Shown here piece after piece: positions 42,401 to 57,400 of a stretch of DNA of 64,000 nt (the stretch's first letter is position 1; every line of letters begins with the position of its first letter). Both the position numbers and the translations under genes were made by a program. The notes beneath the pieces are model-generated. The model saw nothing but the letters and a program-made list of their open reading frames with translations. It did no database searches and was not told where the DNA came from. Origin of the DNA: Carposina sasakii (Eukaryota; Arthropoda; Insecta; Lepidoptera; Carposinidae); the NCBI GenBank assembly GCA_014607495.2, contig CP053154.1:7688001-7752000 (forward strand). Reading direction: 5' to 3'.

Positions 42401-45400
42401 GGTTGATACTTTCATTCAAGTCACCGTACCGCCAGATTCTCGAAGAACACAAACAATTTTAATTCACGATAATAATGTGTTGATTCTTTAGTAAAATGTC
42501 AGTTAAGTCGACGATGGTGAACAGTTGATTAACGTTCAAGAAACTCAATTGTAGATCTTGCAGATTCTGAGAACTTATGATGACTTCAGCGGTATTTCTC
42601 TTTAATACATAGGTACAGAAGATAAAACTTCGGCAACTGTCGAACATGAATGAATAGTGCACATTAGCGGACATTGTGATGTAAACCGGACAAATGATTC
42701 ATATCTTACTCATTAACATTACTTAACTTTGGACGGGACTGTATTCAGTTACGTATTACATATTTGTGGACAAGTAATTAATTATTATTATAAAGGTAGT
42801 CTATAAATGGTGTAGAGAAGGAATAACGTTACTGCGAGGCGTTAATACCTATACAGGATGTAAAAAGACAACAATGTTTTTTTTTATACCGCGCATTCTT
42901 TGTAAGGTTACGATAATTTTCTTCTATGGAACCAACCCTGGGTAACGACAAAAAAAATATTGAAAAAATACTGTCATTTTTTTGCAAGCAATGTATTCGC
43001 TTGATGCGCAAAGTACAAATGTACCTACAAAACTAACATTATAACATTTTGACATGGTATCTTTGGGAAAAATGTTTGTTAACCAATTTCAGTTGGATTT
43101 ATGTAAAAAAGCCGACAAGTGCGAGTTGAACTCGCGTGAAGAGGGTTCCGTACGATGTTACCTATCATGTTTTTTTAATCTGACAAAAAGTTGGTACGCA
43201 CAATATTGAGTGATTTACCATGTTATTTTAATATCATGGACTTCTTATAGGTTTTCCTATAATCTATAAGGAGAAAACTAATTTCTGTATTTTTTTCAAA
43301 ATTTTAGGTTCAGTAGTTTCGGAGATAAGGGGGGGGGAATGGTCAATTTTCGTCTATTTTCTTGAATAACTTGGAAACTATTTATTTTAAAATTACAAAA
43401 AAATACATTTAAGATCTTCTCAACAAGACCTTTCATTTGATATGCCACACGATGCAGTTTTCAGATTTTTTTTTTAATTTTCCCCTTCCCCCCCAAAAAT
43501 GACCCCCCATATACAGATTTCATCTGCTCACGTCACACCTCTGTGTTTGGGTCACAGGAATTGATATGTGTACCAAATTTCAACTTAATCGGTCTAATAG
43601 ATTCGGAGATAATTGACTGTAAGCGACGGACGGACAGACACACGAGTGATCCTATAAGGGTTCCGTTTTTGTATTCAGACGTACGGAACCCTAAAAACGA
43701 TAATATTAATGTAATGTATAAATGTAACCTCAATATCTTGGAAATCCGTGGTTTCTCAGGGGTGCTTCCATAGAAAAAAATGATCGTGATTTTACAAAGA
43801 ATACGAGGTTTACGTTTAATACGAGAACAAAGTTGTCTTTTTACACCCGGTATAGTGACATTTTGTATGAAAAAGTCTGAGTTTATGGTCGGTGTTTGGT
43901 TTGGAGGTTGTAGACAATTCAGCTAGGATGTCTTCCAATGTTGTCTTTCACTTAATAATTGTATTATTAATGTATTAATTAAAATGTTAAATAAATAAAT
44001 AAAAAAACTTTGTCTTTGAAAAATCATGTTCCTAGCTGCTCTACATAAAATAAATATCTAATTAACAAGACATAAAACACAAGACAAATCATTTTTTTTA
44101 ACCGACTTCAAAAAGAGAGGTTATCAATTCGTCTGTATGTTTTTTTTTTTATTTTTTATTTTTTTTTATTTTTTATGTGTGTTACCTCAGAACTCCGTCA
44201 TTTATGAACCGATTTCAAGTTTTTTTTATAGTTGGTCATGGTATACTTCCAGGTTGGTCCCATATTCACCATATGAGGGTCTGATGATGGGATCTTGGAG
44301 AAATCGAGGGCAATCCTCGAATATTGTAGGCACATGTAGTCTGTTTTTATACTTTTACTGAGCGTTTTGATCACCTACATATAAAACATAACATCTGATG
44401 ATGGAATCTCTAAGGAATCTAGGGATATCCTCAAATATAAAAGGCACGAGTAGTCCGTTTTTAGATTTTTATAGAGAATTTTGGTCAGCTACACATAACA
44501 TAAAGGAAACGAGGGTCTGATGATGGAGCCGCCGAAAAACAGATAGTGGAACTTTTTAGTAACAAAATCCCCCTATGGCAGGGGGGGGGCCTACGTCCAG
44601 TAATGGACTGCAATAGGCTTATGAAGATGAAGATAATTGTGTTAAGTCATTAAATTATATGTTGCGTTAAGCCGTGTCCGAAGTAAGATGGTTATAGAGG
44701 AAGAGGTAGACATGAGAATAACAAGATGACGGATAATAGGGATGAATGAAAAAAGAGTACCTATACCGACCCCAAATGATTGGGAACAGGGCAGGAAGAA
44801 GGAGTGTAATTATATGTTGCTTAAATAAGTGTGTACATGGCTGTTGTGCTGCCAAATCTCTTATATTCCTCCGAGGCGTGGTGCATGTACCGTCGCCACA
44901 TACGCACTCTGGATCGATTCCACGTCAAGTGCCTCCTATCCATCATGAGAATCAGATGGTCCAACCGAGTGCGTAATACTGAAGTATTGCGAAGAGCCAA
45001 TGTAAGTGCCATTGAGGCCTACTTAATGCGTCGACAGCTTCGGTGGTGCGGTCATGTGTCTCGTATGGCGGAGGAGAGATTGGCTAAGAGCATCTTCTTT
45101 TCTGAACTAGAGGAGGGCAAGCGGAAACGCGGCGGGCAACCCCTCAGATACAAAGATGTTCAGAAAAGACATGAAGAGATGCAATATAGATCCATCTAAA
45201 TGGGAAGTTTTGTCAGCACAACGACCAGAGTGGCGCAGGACGGTGATAAAGCAAGTACACGATTTCGAGGAGCAGCGTCAAGCTGACCTTGACGCTAAAC
45301 GTGATGAACTAAAGACTCGTCCTCCTGCTGCCATTATCTATAATACAATAATGGCGCACTAACCTGTCCTCTGTGTGCGCGGGCGTTCAGGGCGAAGATT

Positions 45401-48400
45401 GGCTATGTAAATGTAAGCCATCTCCGAGCGCATGAACGCCAACTTAGTAATATCTAGAGTAGAAGTGGTCGCCATGACCGAAATTGGTCGGAGGTCATCA
45501 TTATCATCATAATCATCATATTGTCAGACGTAAAGTTTCGAAGCCTAGTCCTTTTTCTCTTTTGTCATGTGGCCTATTTTATATAAAAATTATATAAATC
45601 TGACAATATTATGCCTCCTAAACTTCGTACACGGCTTAACGCAATATATATTTGCCCTTTAGTTAAATTTTACTTTAGTAAGCTCGAGTTTTGGGAGGAA
45701 GTCGGTTTTTCGTTTTAAAAAAATTATCTAAGAGTGCAATGTTTATTTTAAGATTACACGTTAAATCCAATCGTAATATTATAGGTTTATAATTACTAAA
45801 ACTTAATTTATCAGATCTTAATTGTATTGTGCACAGCTGATAAAGCCCCACCCACTTTTGATACTACATAAAGTATTCGATGGATAGACTAAAATATTTA
45901 ATTGAGTCAGGAAAACCACATGTATCTTATCGCCATATCTATGCAGAAACTAGCTAAGGCAAATAACTTACGTCATCGTCAACCTTATGACAACTTTAAA
46001 TAATGGTGTAAAAATTGCTGAAACTTTATCAGAATTTACAAAATGAACGGCAGGTTTTCTAGAAATTACTCTACCAACACTGACATCTTTTTATTTGAAT
46101 AAGCATCATTTTATTTATCAGTTTTTTTAATTTTTTTATTTCGGTATATGTTTAGCGTCTGTTCACGCCTCGCATAAACTAGCTGTCATAGCGCGATGAA
46201 TAGATTTAGATCCCTTAAAAAAAGAGAGTTAGTTTATTTGTATGGTGACAGATTCCATCTAACGTAGTCCCTAAAAGTCACAATGCTTTTCAGTGGAAAA
46301 GTATCAGGAAAAGTATGGAAAAACTATATTAGCACGTGATGTCTAAGAAGTGCAAATGAGAACACAAAGTTGGGTATGATTATATTATTATCTGTCCGTG
46401 GTCGTGGAAATCAACGCACCATTCATGTATACGACCTTGGTCCGCATACAGGAAAATTAGTCGAATAGTTGCTGTTTTCCACTTATTTCTATTAGTATTT
46501 CCTTCAGGGAATATGTTGTATAGGTATAGTCTGTATTTTGCAAGGTTGTTCTGAATAGTTACTTTACTCGTAGCACTCCTTTATTTAAGTAATAACATTT
46601 TAGAAATTGTGTAAATTATACTCTATGGTGTTTACCTGCATGCACTGGTGGCTCATGCACAATTGGCGATTAAAATCATCTTTAGTTTTATCATCGTCAC
46701 CCTTATCTTGTAATGACTAGGCGTAACTCTTATATCGTTGTAAACATCTGGATTTTCAAGTCCAAGGAGGTGAATTTGAGCTGCCTCTCTTCCGTGCATG
46801 TCTTACGGAAGAGGCGAATAAGGAACTCGGTCATTCACTCAGGTTAAACTAACAATTTGTCACTGATAATTTTACACCTGTCCCTGCTATACAAAACGTG
46901 GCTGTCGGATCTCCTGTATGATTCTGCAGTTCAGGCTACCCCATTTCGAGAACACAGCTGTGTGTTTGCGCAAGTACCTACGTCATATTTACAAACTTTC
47001 CAAAATATAAAGTCACCAATAAAATTAAACAAACACACACATCGCATCACACACTTTTGACAAGGCATTATGTGTTTTCCACAAAGCACGTGATTATGAG
47101 TACTTCACTAATAATAACTATAGTGTCGGCGATGAATATGTATAATATCCCTTTTTATGAAGCTAATTATTTGTCTATTCTATTTTATTTCCTCTTACAT
47201 AGCTACATAATGTTATTCAGAACCGTTGAAATCTAATAGAATACGTACGTAAATGTACAGTAGTATAATATGAGTATTGTTTTATTTTTTGTTATTACCA
47301 AAGAATTTAAACATTGTTTAAGCTAAATGTTGCCATATTTTGTCAGATGTTTCATACATTTTGATGTCGTTTTAAAAGAGAGTCAGAGTGATGGTAGGTA
47401 GGCATCAGATATTATTTTAATTTCGAACGTGTTATTTTACAAGTTTAAAATCAGACTGATTTTATTCATCAAAATCAATAAAATTATGAATGTTGTGCAT
47501 ACCTATAATTTATGTACCTATATATTAAAGACTTTTAAATTCCAAATTTTAACGAAATACAATAATACGAATGTATTTTCAGGACGAACGTGGAAGACTG
47601 ATGCGGCGTACAATAGTAAGATACGTATGTCTTTGCCTCACCATGGTGCTCACAATGATCTCGCCGCGCGTCAAGAAGCGGTTCCCGACGTTGAATAACT
47701 TCGTCGAGGCTGGTCTCATGTTGGAAAACGAGAAGGTCATTTTTGACAATCTTAATGATAAATTTCCAAAGCCCTCCAAACATTGGTAAGTTTATCTATT
47801 CTTGATCTAAAATTCTAAAGTACGGCTCACGGGCAGAATGAAATTCGTTCGTTGACCTTTGCGGTAATGGCAGTGGTGAATACTGCCGTCATACGGAAAA
47901 AGGGCGCATCTAACATTTTTTTCAAAATTGAGTTATATAGTGATTCGGAATCAGCATTATGCTGATTCCGAATCACTATATAACTCAATTTTGAAAAAAA
48001 TGTTAGATGCGCCCTTTTTCCGTATGACGGCAGAATAAGCTTTCAATGTTTCGAGATATCTGTTTTTAGTGTTTTGGTTAAAATTCATACAGAAATTTTC
48101 TATTTGGATTAGCTAATATAAATCCACAGTATGTAATGTTAGTTATGATGACATAACAATCGTGAATGTACCTAATTCATTCATAATTAAATATGTATAG
48201 GTAGAGGTAGAGTCTGTTTCATATAATAATTCCCTATGTATGGTTTCGGAACTAACATACATGTTGTATGTAGTAACGCCCCGACAATGTCATGCACATA
48301 GTAACTAGCACCGTTATTAAAAGGAACGATATGATAAAACATATTCTAGGCCTTCATTCAGCACTGGCCATCATCTACATTCAATGTCATGTTAGGGAAC

Positions 48401-51400
48401 GTAACATAATATTATGATAAATAACTGCGAGGAATTGCCTTATCAAGAACAAAGTTATCTTCATTAGATGGTACCCAGTTTGTTTGTTGGAACTTGCCGA
48501 CACGTGAAGTCATCGTTATCTGCCATCGTATCATAATTAATGTGAGGTTATGATGAAACATAAGTTGTCGTTTACGTATATCGTAAAATCTTTTAGTTTC
48601 AAAACGTTTGAGATTGTGACGTGAAAATTTGATCAACCTCAGTTGTTAATTGGAGATTTTCCTTCGGTTGACAGACATACTAAATATTTGGGGCCTCATT
48701 CTTCTTTTTTAGTTGAATACCTAATAATGCTGGGATAGAAAGTTTATGTGATAAGATAACACATAATCCGGTATAGGTAGACCTACTACCTGTGTAGAGT
48801 CGCATAGGTCTAGGATAAACATAGGTATAGGAGTTAAAAACGATAGAAGATCGGTTTTATATTTTCCTATTTAGGGGTAATGAATCATTATCACACACTG
48901 AATCATTATAATAAATAGAATAAGTAATTTGTTCATGATTCAGAAGTGGTGTGATCGATGAGCGGTTCCTCCAACTTAAAAACATATAAGGGAGCCTGTA
49001 TTTTCCAAAACATATACTTTTCCTATAGAATGCTCTCCGTTCCATACTAAACCATCTCTATTTAATACGAGTATGCTAGTGATAGTAATGTACTAGTTTA
49101 CCTATATTATCGTAAATCGATCTGGTAAATGGTATTATCTATAAACATCAATCCAAACTTTCAAAAAGAGTGGACGGAAGGGTTGGACACCTCGCCGGAC
49201 TTTCACAAATCAAATTTGTGAAAGAGGCGTGATTTTATGTGTGTATGTAATTCAAACTTTCGCATTTATAATAAACTGCATTTTTTTTACTAAGGGTTGA
49301 TTTTCAATCAAACTGATGAATAAATTGGATGTTGTTATTCTTACTTAATCAAGATGTAGACAATGATAGAGAGATGAGAGAATATTAGAGAAATTGATTA
49401 AATTGTATTTATTTACAGGTTGCCAATAGTGTGGGCGACTAGTATAGTAACAAGGGCCCGCAAAGAGGGTCGGATAAGAGATGATTTCGCTGTGAAAACT
49501 ATAATAGATGAATTAAATAAGTTTAGAGGACAGGCTGGGCTGTTGCTTAGCTACGACACTATAAGTGTCCCACTTGTATATACTCAGGTAAGTTGAAACT
49601 ATTAAAGTATAAATATGAATACCTGAAATAAAGAAGAATTTTGCCACCGTCTTATCTTACCTGATGGAAAAGTTATTTATTTATTTGGTATTTGGAAGAC
49701 AGATGCTGCTGTATACATAGTTATAGCAACAGTATAGTGACATACAGCTAAAACAAGTATGCAACAAAACATTACATAAGACGCAACACACAATTATTTT
49801 ATTGTAATAACCTTACCTACCTCAGGCAATTAAAACCTAACCAAACTACAGAAAATGTAGCCTATGTATCACCCGTCCACAATGACGAATCGATCGACAC
49901 CACATCTATTAAAATTCGCTATGGTTGCAGAACACACATAAATATAAACTTACATAGATAGACTACCAAAATCATTAACATTCCTTTGGGCAAATAGGGA
50001 TACATATAAACAGTATATTAAGGCAAAACAATATACAATATAAACAATATAAGCACATAATATCACGTTGTTCTTGAAGAGTAATAATTACTAGGTAGTC
50101 GGAAAATGTAGACACGCAACGTTGCAATCTTTGTTAATTAGTCGAGTTTAAAATAAAGTATTTATAGAATTCATTTCCTTGACAGTTTAAACGTTTGTAA
50201 CAATAAGTCCATTTAACATGAATAAAATAACGATGGTTTTTTCCCTTATTTAAAGTATGTACTACATAAAGTAAATTAAATATTATTTACTCCATCCGCG
50301 TGGACTACAGAAAAAACAAAATGTCCCAGGATAAAAAGTAGCCTATATGTTAAGTGGGACCTGTCACAATATATTCCTGAAAACTGCATCGAAATCGGTT
50401 CAGCCGTTTTTGAGATTAGCGTGCACAAACGCACAGACAAACAGACAAAAATTCAAAAAATCATTATTTTGGGTACTCGTTGATAAAGGTCTTCTATAAT
50501 ATTTTTTCTCATATATCTTCCATGTACAGACAGCGATCCGTTACATTTTTATTATATGTATACAAATAAATGGTAAGTATATCTCGATAGAACAAAGGTG
50601 TACTATAATTTTACATACTGTATTACGAAATGTTGAAATAGATGGACCAATTTACGTCTACCAAAATAAAATCTCGTGTACATTTTTAAGTCTTGTTCTT
50701 TTCAACTATGTAACAAATTTATTAATTCATTGATTATCCGATATCAAACTGCTTTGCTGTCAGAGATGTGCTATTATGCTACGTTACTGGCAACCAACAA
50801 TCAAAGTCATTGGTCCATGATGTGAATGAATTTGATTGATACACAGCATCTCTAACACATATCTGGTGGAAAAGTCTAAATAAGTTGCAGTTACATACAC
50901 GGGAAACCTTTAAATTACAACATTTTGGTTTCAGGTAGTAACCATAGCCGTGTATTCGTATTTCATAACGTCCGCTCTAGGCAGTCAATGGGTGGACAAT
51001 AAACTGCAGTTTAGTACAGCTGCCGTGCCTATTAGTAACTTGGACCTGTACTTTCCAATATTTAGTACACTAGAATTTTTCTTCTACATGGGCTGGTTGA
51101 AGGTAGCCGAGTCTTTAATAAACCCATTCGGTGAGGACGATGACGATTTTGAAGTGAACTGGTTGATTGACAGAGATTTGCAGGTGAGACATATTATTGT
51201 TGGCTTTATATCTTGGCCAGGTATTCGGGCTTTTCATGAAATCCTTAGGTAAGTGTCATCACTGATACTTTACCGGTAATTGTAATAATAACGGTCACTA
51301 TGAACGAGCTTATGATAGATAATGTAGCCAGTTTATAATATGGTTGGTTTAACGATAATTTATTAGTATTTATTTGCAAGTAACATCGTATATTAGGTAC

Positions 51401-54400
51401 CTATGACAGCATTTAGATTAGAAAACCACAAATGTTATTACGATTATGTATGTTTTAAAATATTCTATGCGGGTTTTAGTTTTAAGGTTGTTATATCGAT
51501 GCACCACGCACGACACAATATAAATACCTAAATAGATAAATTAATTAATAATACATGAAAATACATACCTACATGGGGTTTTGCAGTAAGTACTTTTAAT
51601 AAAATTTCTAACACTGAAAGTCACAATAGGTCACTAACCGAGTTATGACGTACGGCTATAAATACATAACTTAAATGCCTGCAATACATTAATATTCATA
51701 AATCACATGCCTTTGACGGAATGTCGTTGCAAATAAAGTAATGGGACATTCTGCACATTTATCTTCAAACTAGCGGCTGCCCACAACTGCATCCGCGTGA
51801 AGGAGAATTTCGTATCGGCATTCCACCCGTGCAAAGCCTGTTTGCTAGTTATACATATACTTTTCTCTTGAATCATTCAATCTATTTAAAAACCGCTTCA
51901 AAATCCGTTGCGTAGTGTTAAAGATCCATAGAGGGACAGGCAGACAGGCGGGAAGCGACTTTGTTTTATAATATATCGTCGTCTGCGTATTGCAGCCCAC
52001 TGCTGGACGTAGGTCTCCCCCAGTGCACGCTGCTCCCTTTTTAACCCTGGAATTCTTAGCACCCCCCGCTACACCGCCGCTGCTGGGGCCCGATATACAT
52101 AGTATGGCGGTCGGGAACTAGGGGCCGATTTTTTATATGCTCTGCCTTGGGAGGTTTTTGTCCTTATAATTTTATTTATATTATAATATATCGTAATCAG
52201 CCTATTGCAGTTGACTGCTGGACGTAGGCCTCCCCCAGGGCACGCCACAAGGCTGTGCACTGCCATGGGGGGTTTTTGCCCATAGTCACCAATCTGGGTA
52301 GGCGGGTTGGTGATCGATTATACCTAATATGTAGTGACTCATTAATAATTTGCAGGTATCGTACATGATAGTCGACGAAATGCACCACGAGCATCCCGAA
52401 CTAATCAGAGATCAGTATTGGGACGAGGTGTTTCCCTCCGAGTTGCCTTACACTATCGCTACGGAGAACCAAAGGGAGGAGCATCCAGAGCATTCGACGG
52501 CTCGCGTAGCCGTGCCAGTCCGGCAGCGAAGCATGGTCACCGTCAACCCCTCGTCCGTCAAGATAGACGAGATGGTGCCCTCAAACACCGTGAGTTACAA
52601 GTTCGCCCCGCCCGAGGTTAGATCCGATGACGTTATAAGCATGCTGCTCGGTGGAATGGCGCTTAGCAGTGTGACGGTGCAAGGGTTGCCAAGTGTTTGT
52701 ATCGAGTGTAAATCCAGTGTAAATTTTTCGGTTCTTTTCTTGTCCAGTTCGTTCATAAATGTTTCTAATTATGTTGACATGGTAAAACGTATTTTGTAGC
52801 AAATTTTGCGGACTTTTCAGAATACACATCACATGATGAGTTTTGTTAGGGTTCATTGGTTTATTCTCAATACTGCAAATGACTAATGCCCTTAGAAGTA
52901 ATTAATCATGCCATTTTATGGTCCACAATCAAGCGGAAGTGTACAATGAAGTAATAATTTATCTTCATAACATTGAATTATTGTGATAAGCCTTTATCAA
53001 TTATACTTTGAAGACGTTGAAACTTATGGACGAAATCGAAAATCCGGAAATGATTACAATTATGTTATAGCTCAGGTTATCGTTATTACAACATCGTAAC
53101 ATTCTTCAGCGAAACATGTGCTATGAAAGCTGTATTTTAGTATTTTTTAAATCAAATTTCTCCTAATGTCGCCTCCTCGATATATAAAACTGTTATTATA
53201 CGGTTCAGATGTGTATGATTTTGGCAGCCCTTCCAATGAATTAACAAGTAGAATTGCAGGAAACGACTAACAGTGTAGGTAGGGTAACCCTAATACCTGC
53301 CTACACACAGTATAATGCAAGACACCATACTGAAAATATATAAATTTACTAATCTTTATAAACTCTAAAAATTATATAATGTAAGTATGGTTTTATAAAC
53401 TTACATTTTAGTATGACATTTTATTTATTTGCCTACTTGAGGTTTAGGTGTAGTTTTAAACTAACTTAGTACTAATTTTGTGATAGATATTAATCATAGA
53501 TTTTACTAATACAGTATTTATCTTATTTTAATACTAAAAAATAACATTGATACATTATTTAGGTGGATAAGTTACAGATTTATTCAGCGGTGATAGATTT
53601 GAGTCATACTTACGTGTACCTATTTTTTTTGCTTTCCTTTGTTTATTTCTTTTTCCTACTTCAAGGAAACCTTTTTGTTTGTAATAGTTGAGGTCTTTCA
53701 TTATCAAACATATCTTTTTCAATGTATAAATGTTATACTTATGTTTTTATTTCTATCTATCTCTTCTGTTCGCAGTCTGTATTATAACTTGTACATATTG
53801 ATGTTGACTGTCGTGTTTTATGTTTAGTTAATGTTTAGGTTTTATCACATTTTTATTAACATCTTCTATTCTTTTCAAACTTTTGAAAAGCATTTCTTCT
53901 TGAACTTGGACTTTGTAGAGAAATACTAATGTTCATACTTTAAAAAGAAACGAATTAATCATCCACCTGAAAATATATGTGTATAAAAATTGAAACATTT
54001 ATTTTTCGTCTAGCAACTTCAAATGAATGACGACGCGCAATCGGGCATACACTTTATCGTGTCCCGCGGAAGCAAGCGCGGGAAGAAAGACGATCGCAAC
54101 TCACTTGGCTCTGTAAACTCTATGGCGTCGCTGCAACAGACTCCTATAACGAGGGTCAACTCGGTCACGTCGGTGCTAAAGAGGTTGTTCTCGAAGGAGG
54201 ACAGACCTGCGCCGATATCGTCGCAAACTGACGGGGGAGGTAAGTACTAGGACTAAGATGAATCTAAACTAGTATTATAGGATGAATTTATCCTACATAC
54301 ATATATATTGGCTAGGTATAAACAACAGTTTCTATTTGAAAATTTTACTATTGATTTATTTAGGACTGTAAATAAATTTTATCCATCGTGTTTACTAAAT

Positions 54401-57400
54401 CCTTCCAACATTTGTAAGGTAAACAACTCGCTAACTTTGACAGATAGTCCATAAATATTACTGTCGAATATAGTTTGTGTTTTCTCTTGAAAATAATTAA
54501 ATAGTTTTGGACGCGGTTTAGTATTGTCTCGTATTATCCTATATGTATCAGCAATGTTGTCCCACTTAATTTTCGTATTTAAAATCAGTCTAATGTTACA
54601 TACTTGTAATCTACTTATTATTGTGAACTGACGTATAGGTACTACTTGATATTTTATCTGTATTGCAACATTTGCAGGGTCTCGATTCACGATAAACTCG
54701 AGCAACCCCGCCCTTAACAAGCCGGCTGCGGCCGCGGGCGGCAGTATGAAGATCGCTAATGAAGTCATTGAAGAGGTCGACGAACAAACCACCATCACTA
54801 GTATGGGCAGACGGCCTGATACTAGGTTAGTAGACTTTGTACCGGTAGGTACTTATTACACCTTGATGGTTGACTATCACTCGTTTTTTGTAGAAAGTGT
54901 CTGGATTGAAATAATTCGCATATCTATTTGGGAGTTAACACGTTACAGAACCTAGAATTAAATACTTTTTTAAAAAGTTAGTTTTCGTGTATTTTTATAC
55001 CTATATTCTGTTGAATGTTGAATCTTACCATGGCCTGCAATGAAATATACACTGTCATTACATTCCTGATAATATTCTTTTTTGTACAAATTCATATTAC
55101 AAAATTATTAATTTCAAAAGAAACCAAATAGGGCGTGGTTATCTCAAAGATTTCTTCTATAAAAATTTTTGAGAAAGTGATAGCTGAAGTAATTAGGTTA
55201 TGTATTTTATTTTAATGTCATACAATGGCATTGATACCAAAATGTAAACAAAAATTTTGCTCTGTACTTCTGTGTCCATTTGAAGTGGTTACGCAATTTA
55301 ATATTAATGTTTCTATATCTTTACAGGCCAACAGCAATGAGCATATTCGAACAGGGGCCACCTCCCCCAAGTGCCCCGGTTGACGTTCCTCAGAGAAACG
55401 GCAATCTTATATCGAGTGAGTATTCTATATTATAGGGGTTACTAATGAAATTTTAAATCTTAATTTTTTAATCACTATTGTGTCCAGCAGTGGACTGCCG
55501 GACACAATATGATTAAAAGTTAGATGGCGTTGTATACTGCTTATAGCGACGTCCCGCTCCAATAGTGGAATTAATCATGCTTTACGTTAAGAGTTTACTA
55601 TAATCTCTGTAAAGTAACATAATTTTTCATAGAAGTTGGACATTGTGAGTTTTTCCTCCAATAAGAAAGGCTTCTAGCCTGCTCGCTAAATGACGTGATC
55701 TAGTCTAATTGCCATTGGCGGAAATGTCATGGCAAACTTAATGTGAAGCGATGTTAGGTAGTACACAGGGTTCGAAATTATCAAGATAAATATTTTGATA
55801 ATTATCCTAGCTGATTTTACATTTAACTTCTTGAAATTTTCTTTATTTAAATGATAATATATTTATCCCAAGGAGGGTGTAGGTTTTTCAGTATTATTAA
55901 TTAAACAGCAAAGAATAAATGTGAGAAATATACAATTTAATTCAGAATTTGTTTTTATGACGTCGAACAAAAGTAAGAAAGTACCTAAAAATAGAAATTC
56001 ACACTTTTCTCGTCAGAGAAACGGTTTTTTTTGTTTAGTTTGAGGTCTAGCGCGTTTGGATACGCAAATGACGTTCAGATACACACAAATAAATGAGATT
56101 ATCTTAGTGTTTGATTTTTATAATTATCAAGGTATATTTATCAAGATAATTATCACTTCGAACCCTGGTAGTACATTATACGATTACTTATTATTATGTA
56201 TTCTGTGCTATTACTAACTTACTTGTGCTATTCTGGGTTACTTTTAGTAAAGGTCAAGACACACGACGTTAAGTTAACACTCGACGCGACAACACGTCGA
56301 AAATGTATGGCGAGTGGGGTGTTAACAGTGTGTTATGGGCCATATAAAATGTATGTGATGGATATGTACTGAAACGAATGTCGTCACGTTGGGTGTTAAC
56401 AGTGTGTCTTGCTTGACCCTTAAAGTCCGCTCCATACTTTTCTCGTATAATGGTTTGAAATACTCAATTTACAAGCTTCTAAATTTTTTTGGTACACACA
56501 GGGTGTAAAAAGACAACTATGTTTTTTTAATACCTCGTATTCTTTGTAAGGTTACGATCATCTTCTATGGAACCAACCCTGGGAAACGACAAAAAAATTA
56601 TGAAAAAATACTGTAATTTTATTGCAAGCAATGAATTCGTTTGATGCTCAAAGTACAAATGTTACCTACAAAACTAACATTATAACATTTTGACATCCTC
56701 GAAAAAAATGTTTGGTAACCGATTTCAGATGGAAGTATGTAAAAAAAAAACGATAATATTAATGTAACTTTGGACCTCAATATCTTGGAAATCCGTGGTT
56801 TCCCAGGGGTGCTTCCATAGAAAAAAATGATTGTGATGTTATAAATATGAGTTATTAAAAGAACAAAGTTGTCTTTTACACCCAGTATATTTAAATCAAA
56901 TATTGATCATGACAGTCAAGAAGAGTGTGTTATGTAATGGAAGGAAGATTTGGATGGCTACGTGAAATCCACTTCGTTTCGTGAGTAGCTTGTTTGTGTG
57001 TATTTTTTTTATTGCTGTATTATTATAATAATATAATGTTTGTAAGTATCTACTCCTTTTTAATAGATTAGAACTAATGTCCTCTTCTATTTATAGATAC
57101 TTTGTATCAACATATCAGATGATAGTTATATAAAGATAAAGCGATAGCGCTAATAGTAAAGTAACTTTCAAAGCCACACTAACTCGTATTTTCCAATAGG
57201 TATTTGCATTTAGATAGCTATACATTCTAGTAATCCATACATAATGATTTACGTATCATCAAATTTTAATACACAAGTGCAACCAATACTCTTTTGCATC
57301 GCCACTGACAATCTATTACCTAACCTACCAAAAAGAATAATAAGGATAAGCACGCCTTGGCACATTTTTCGATGTAACATATACGTACCTACTGTTTTTC

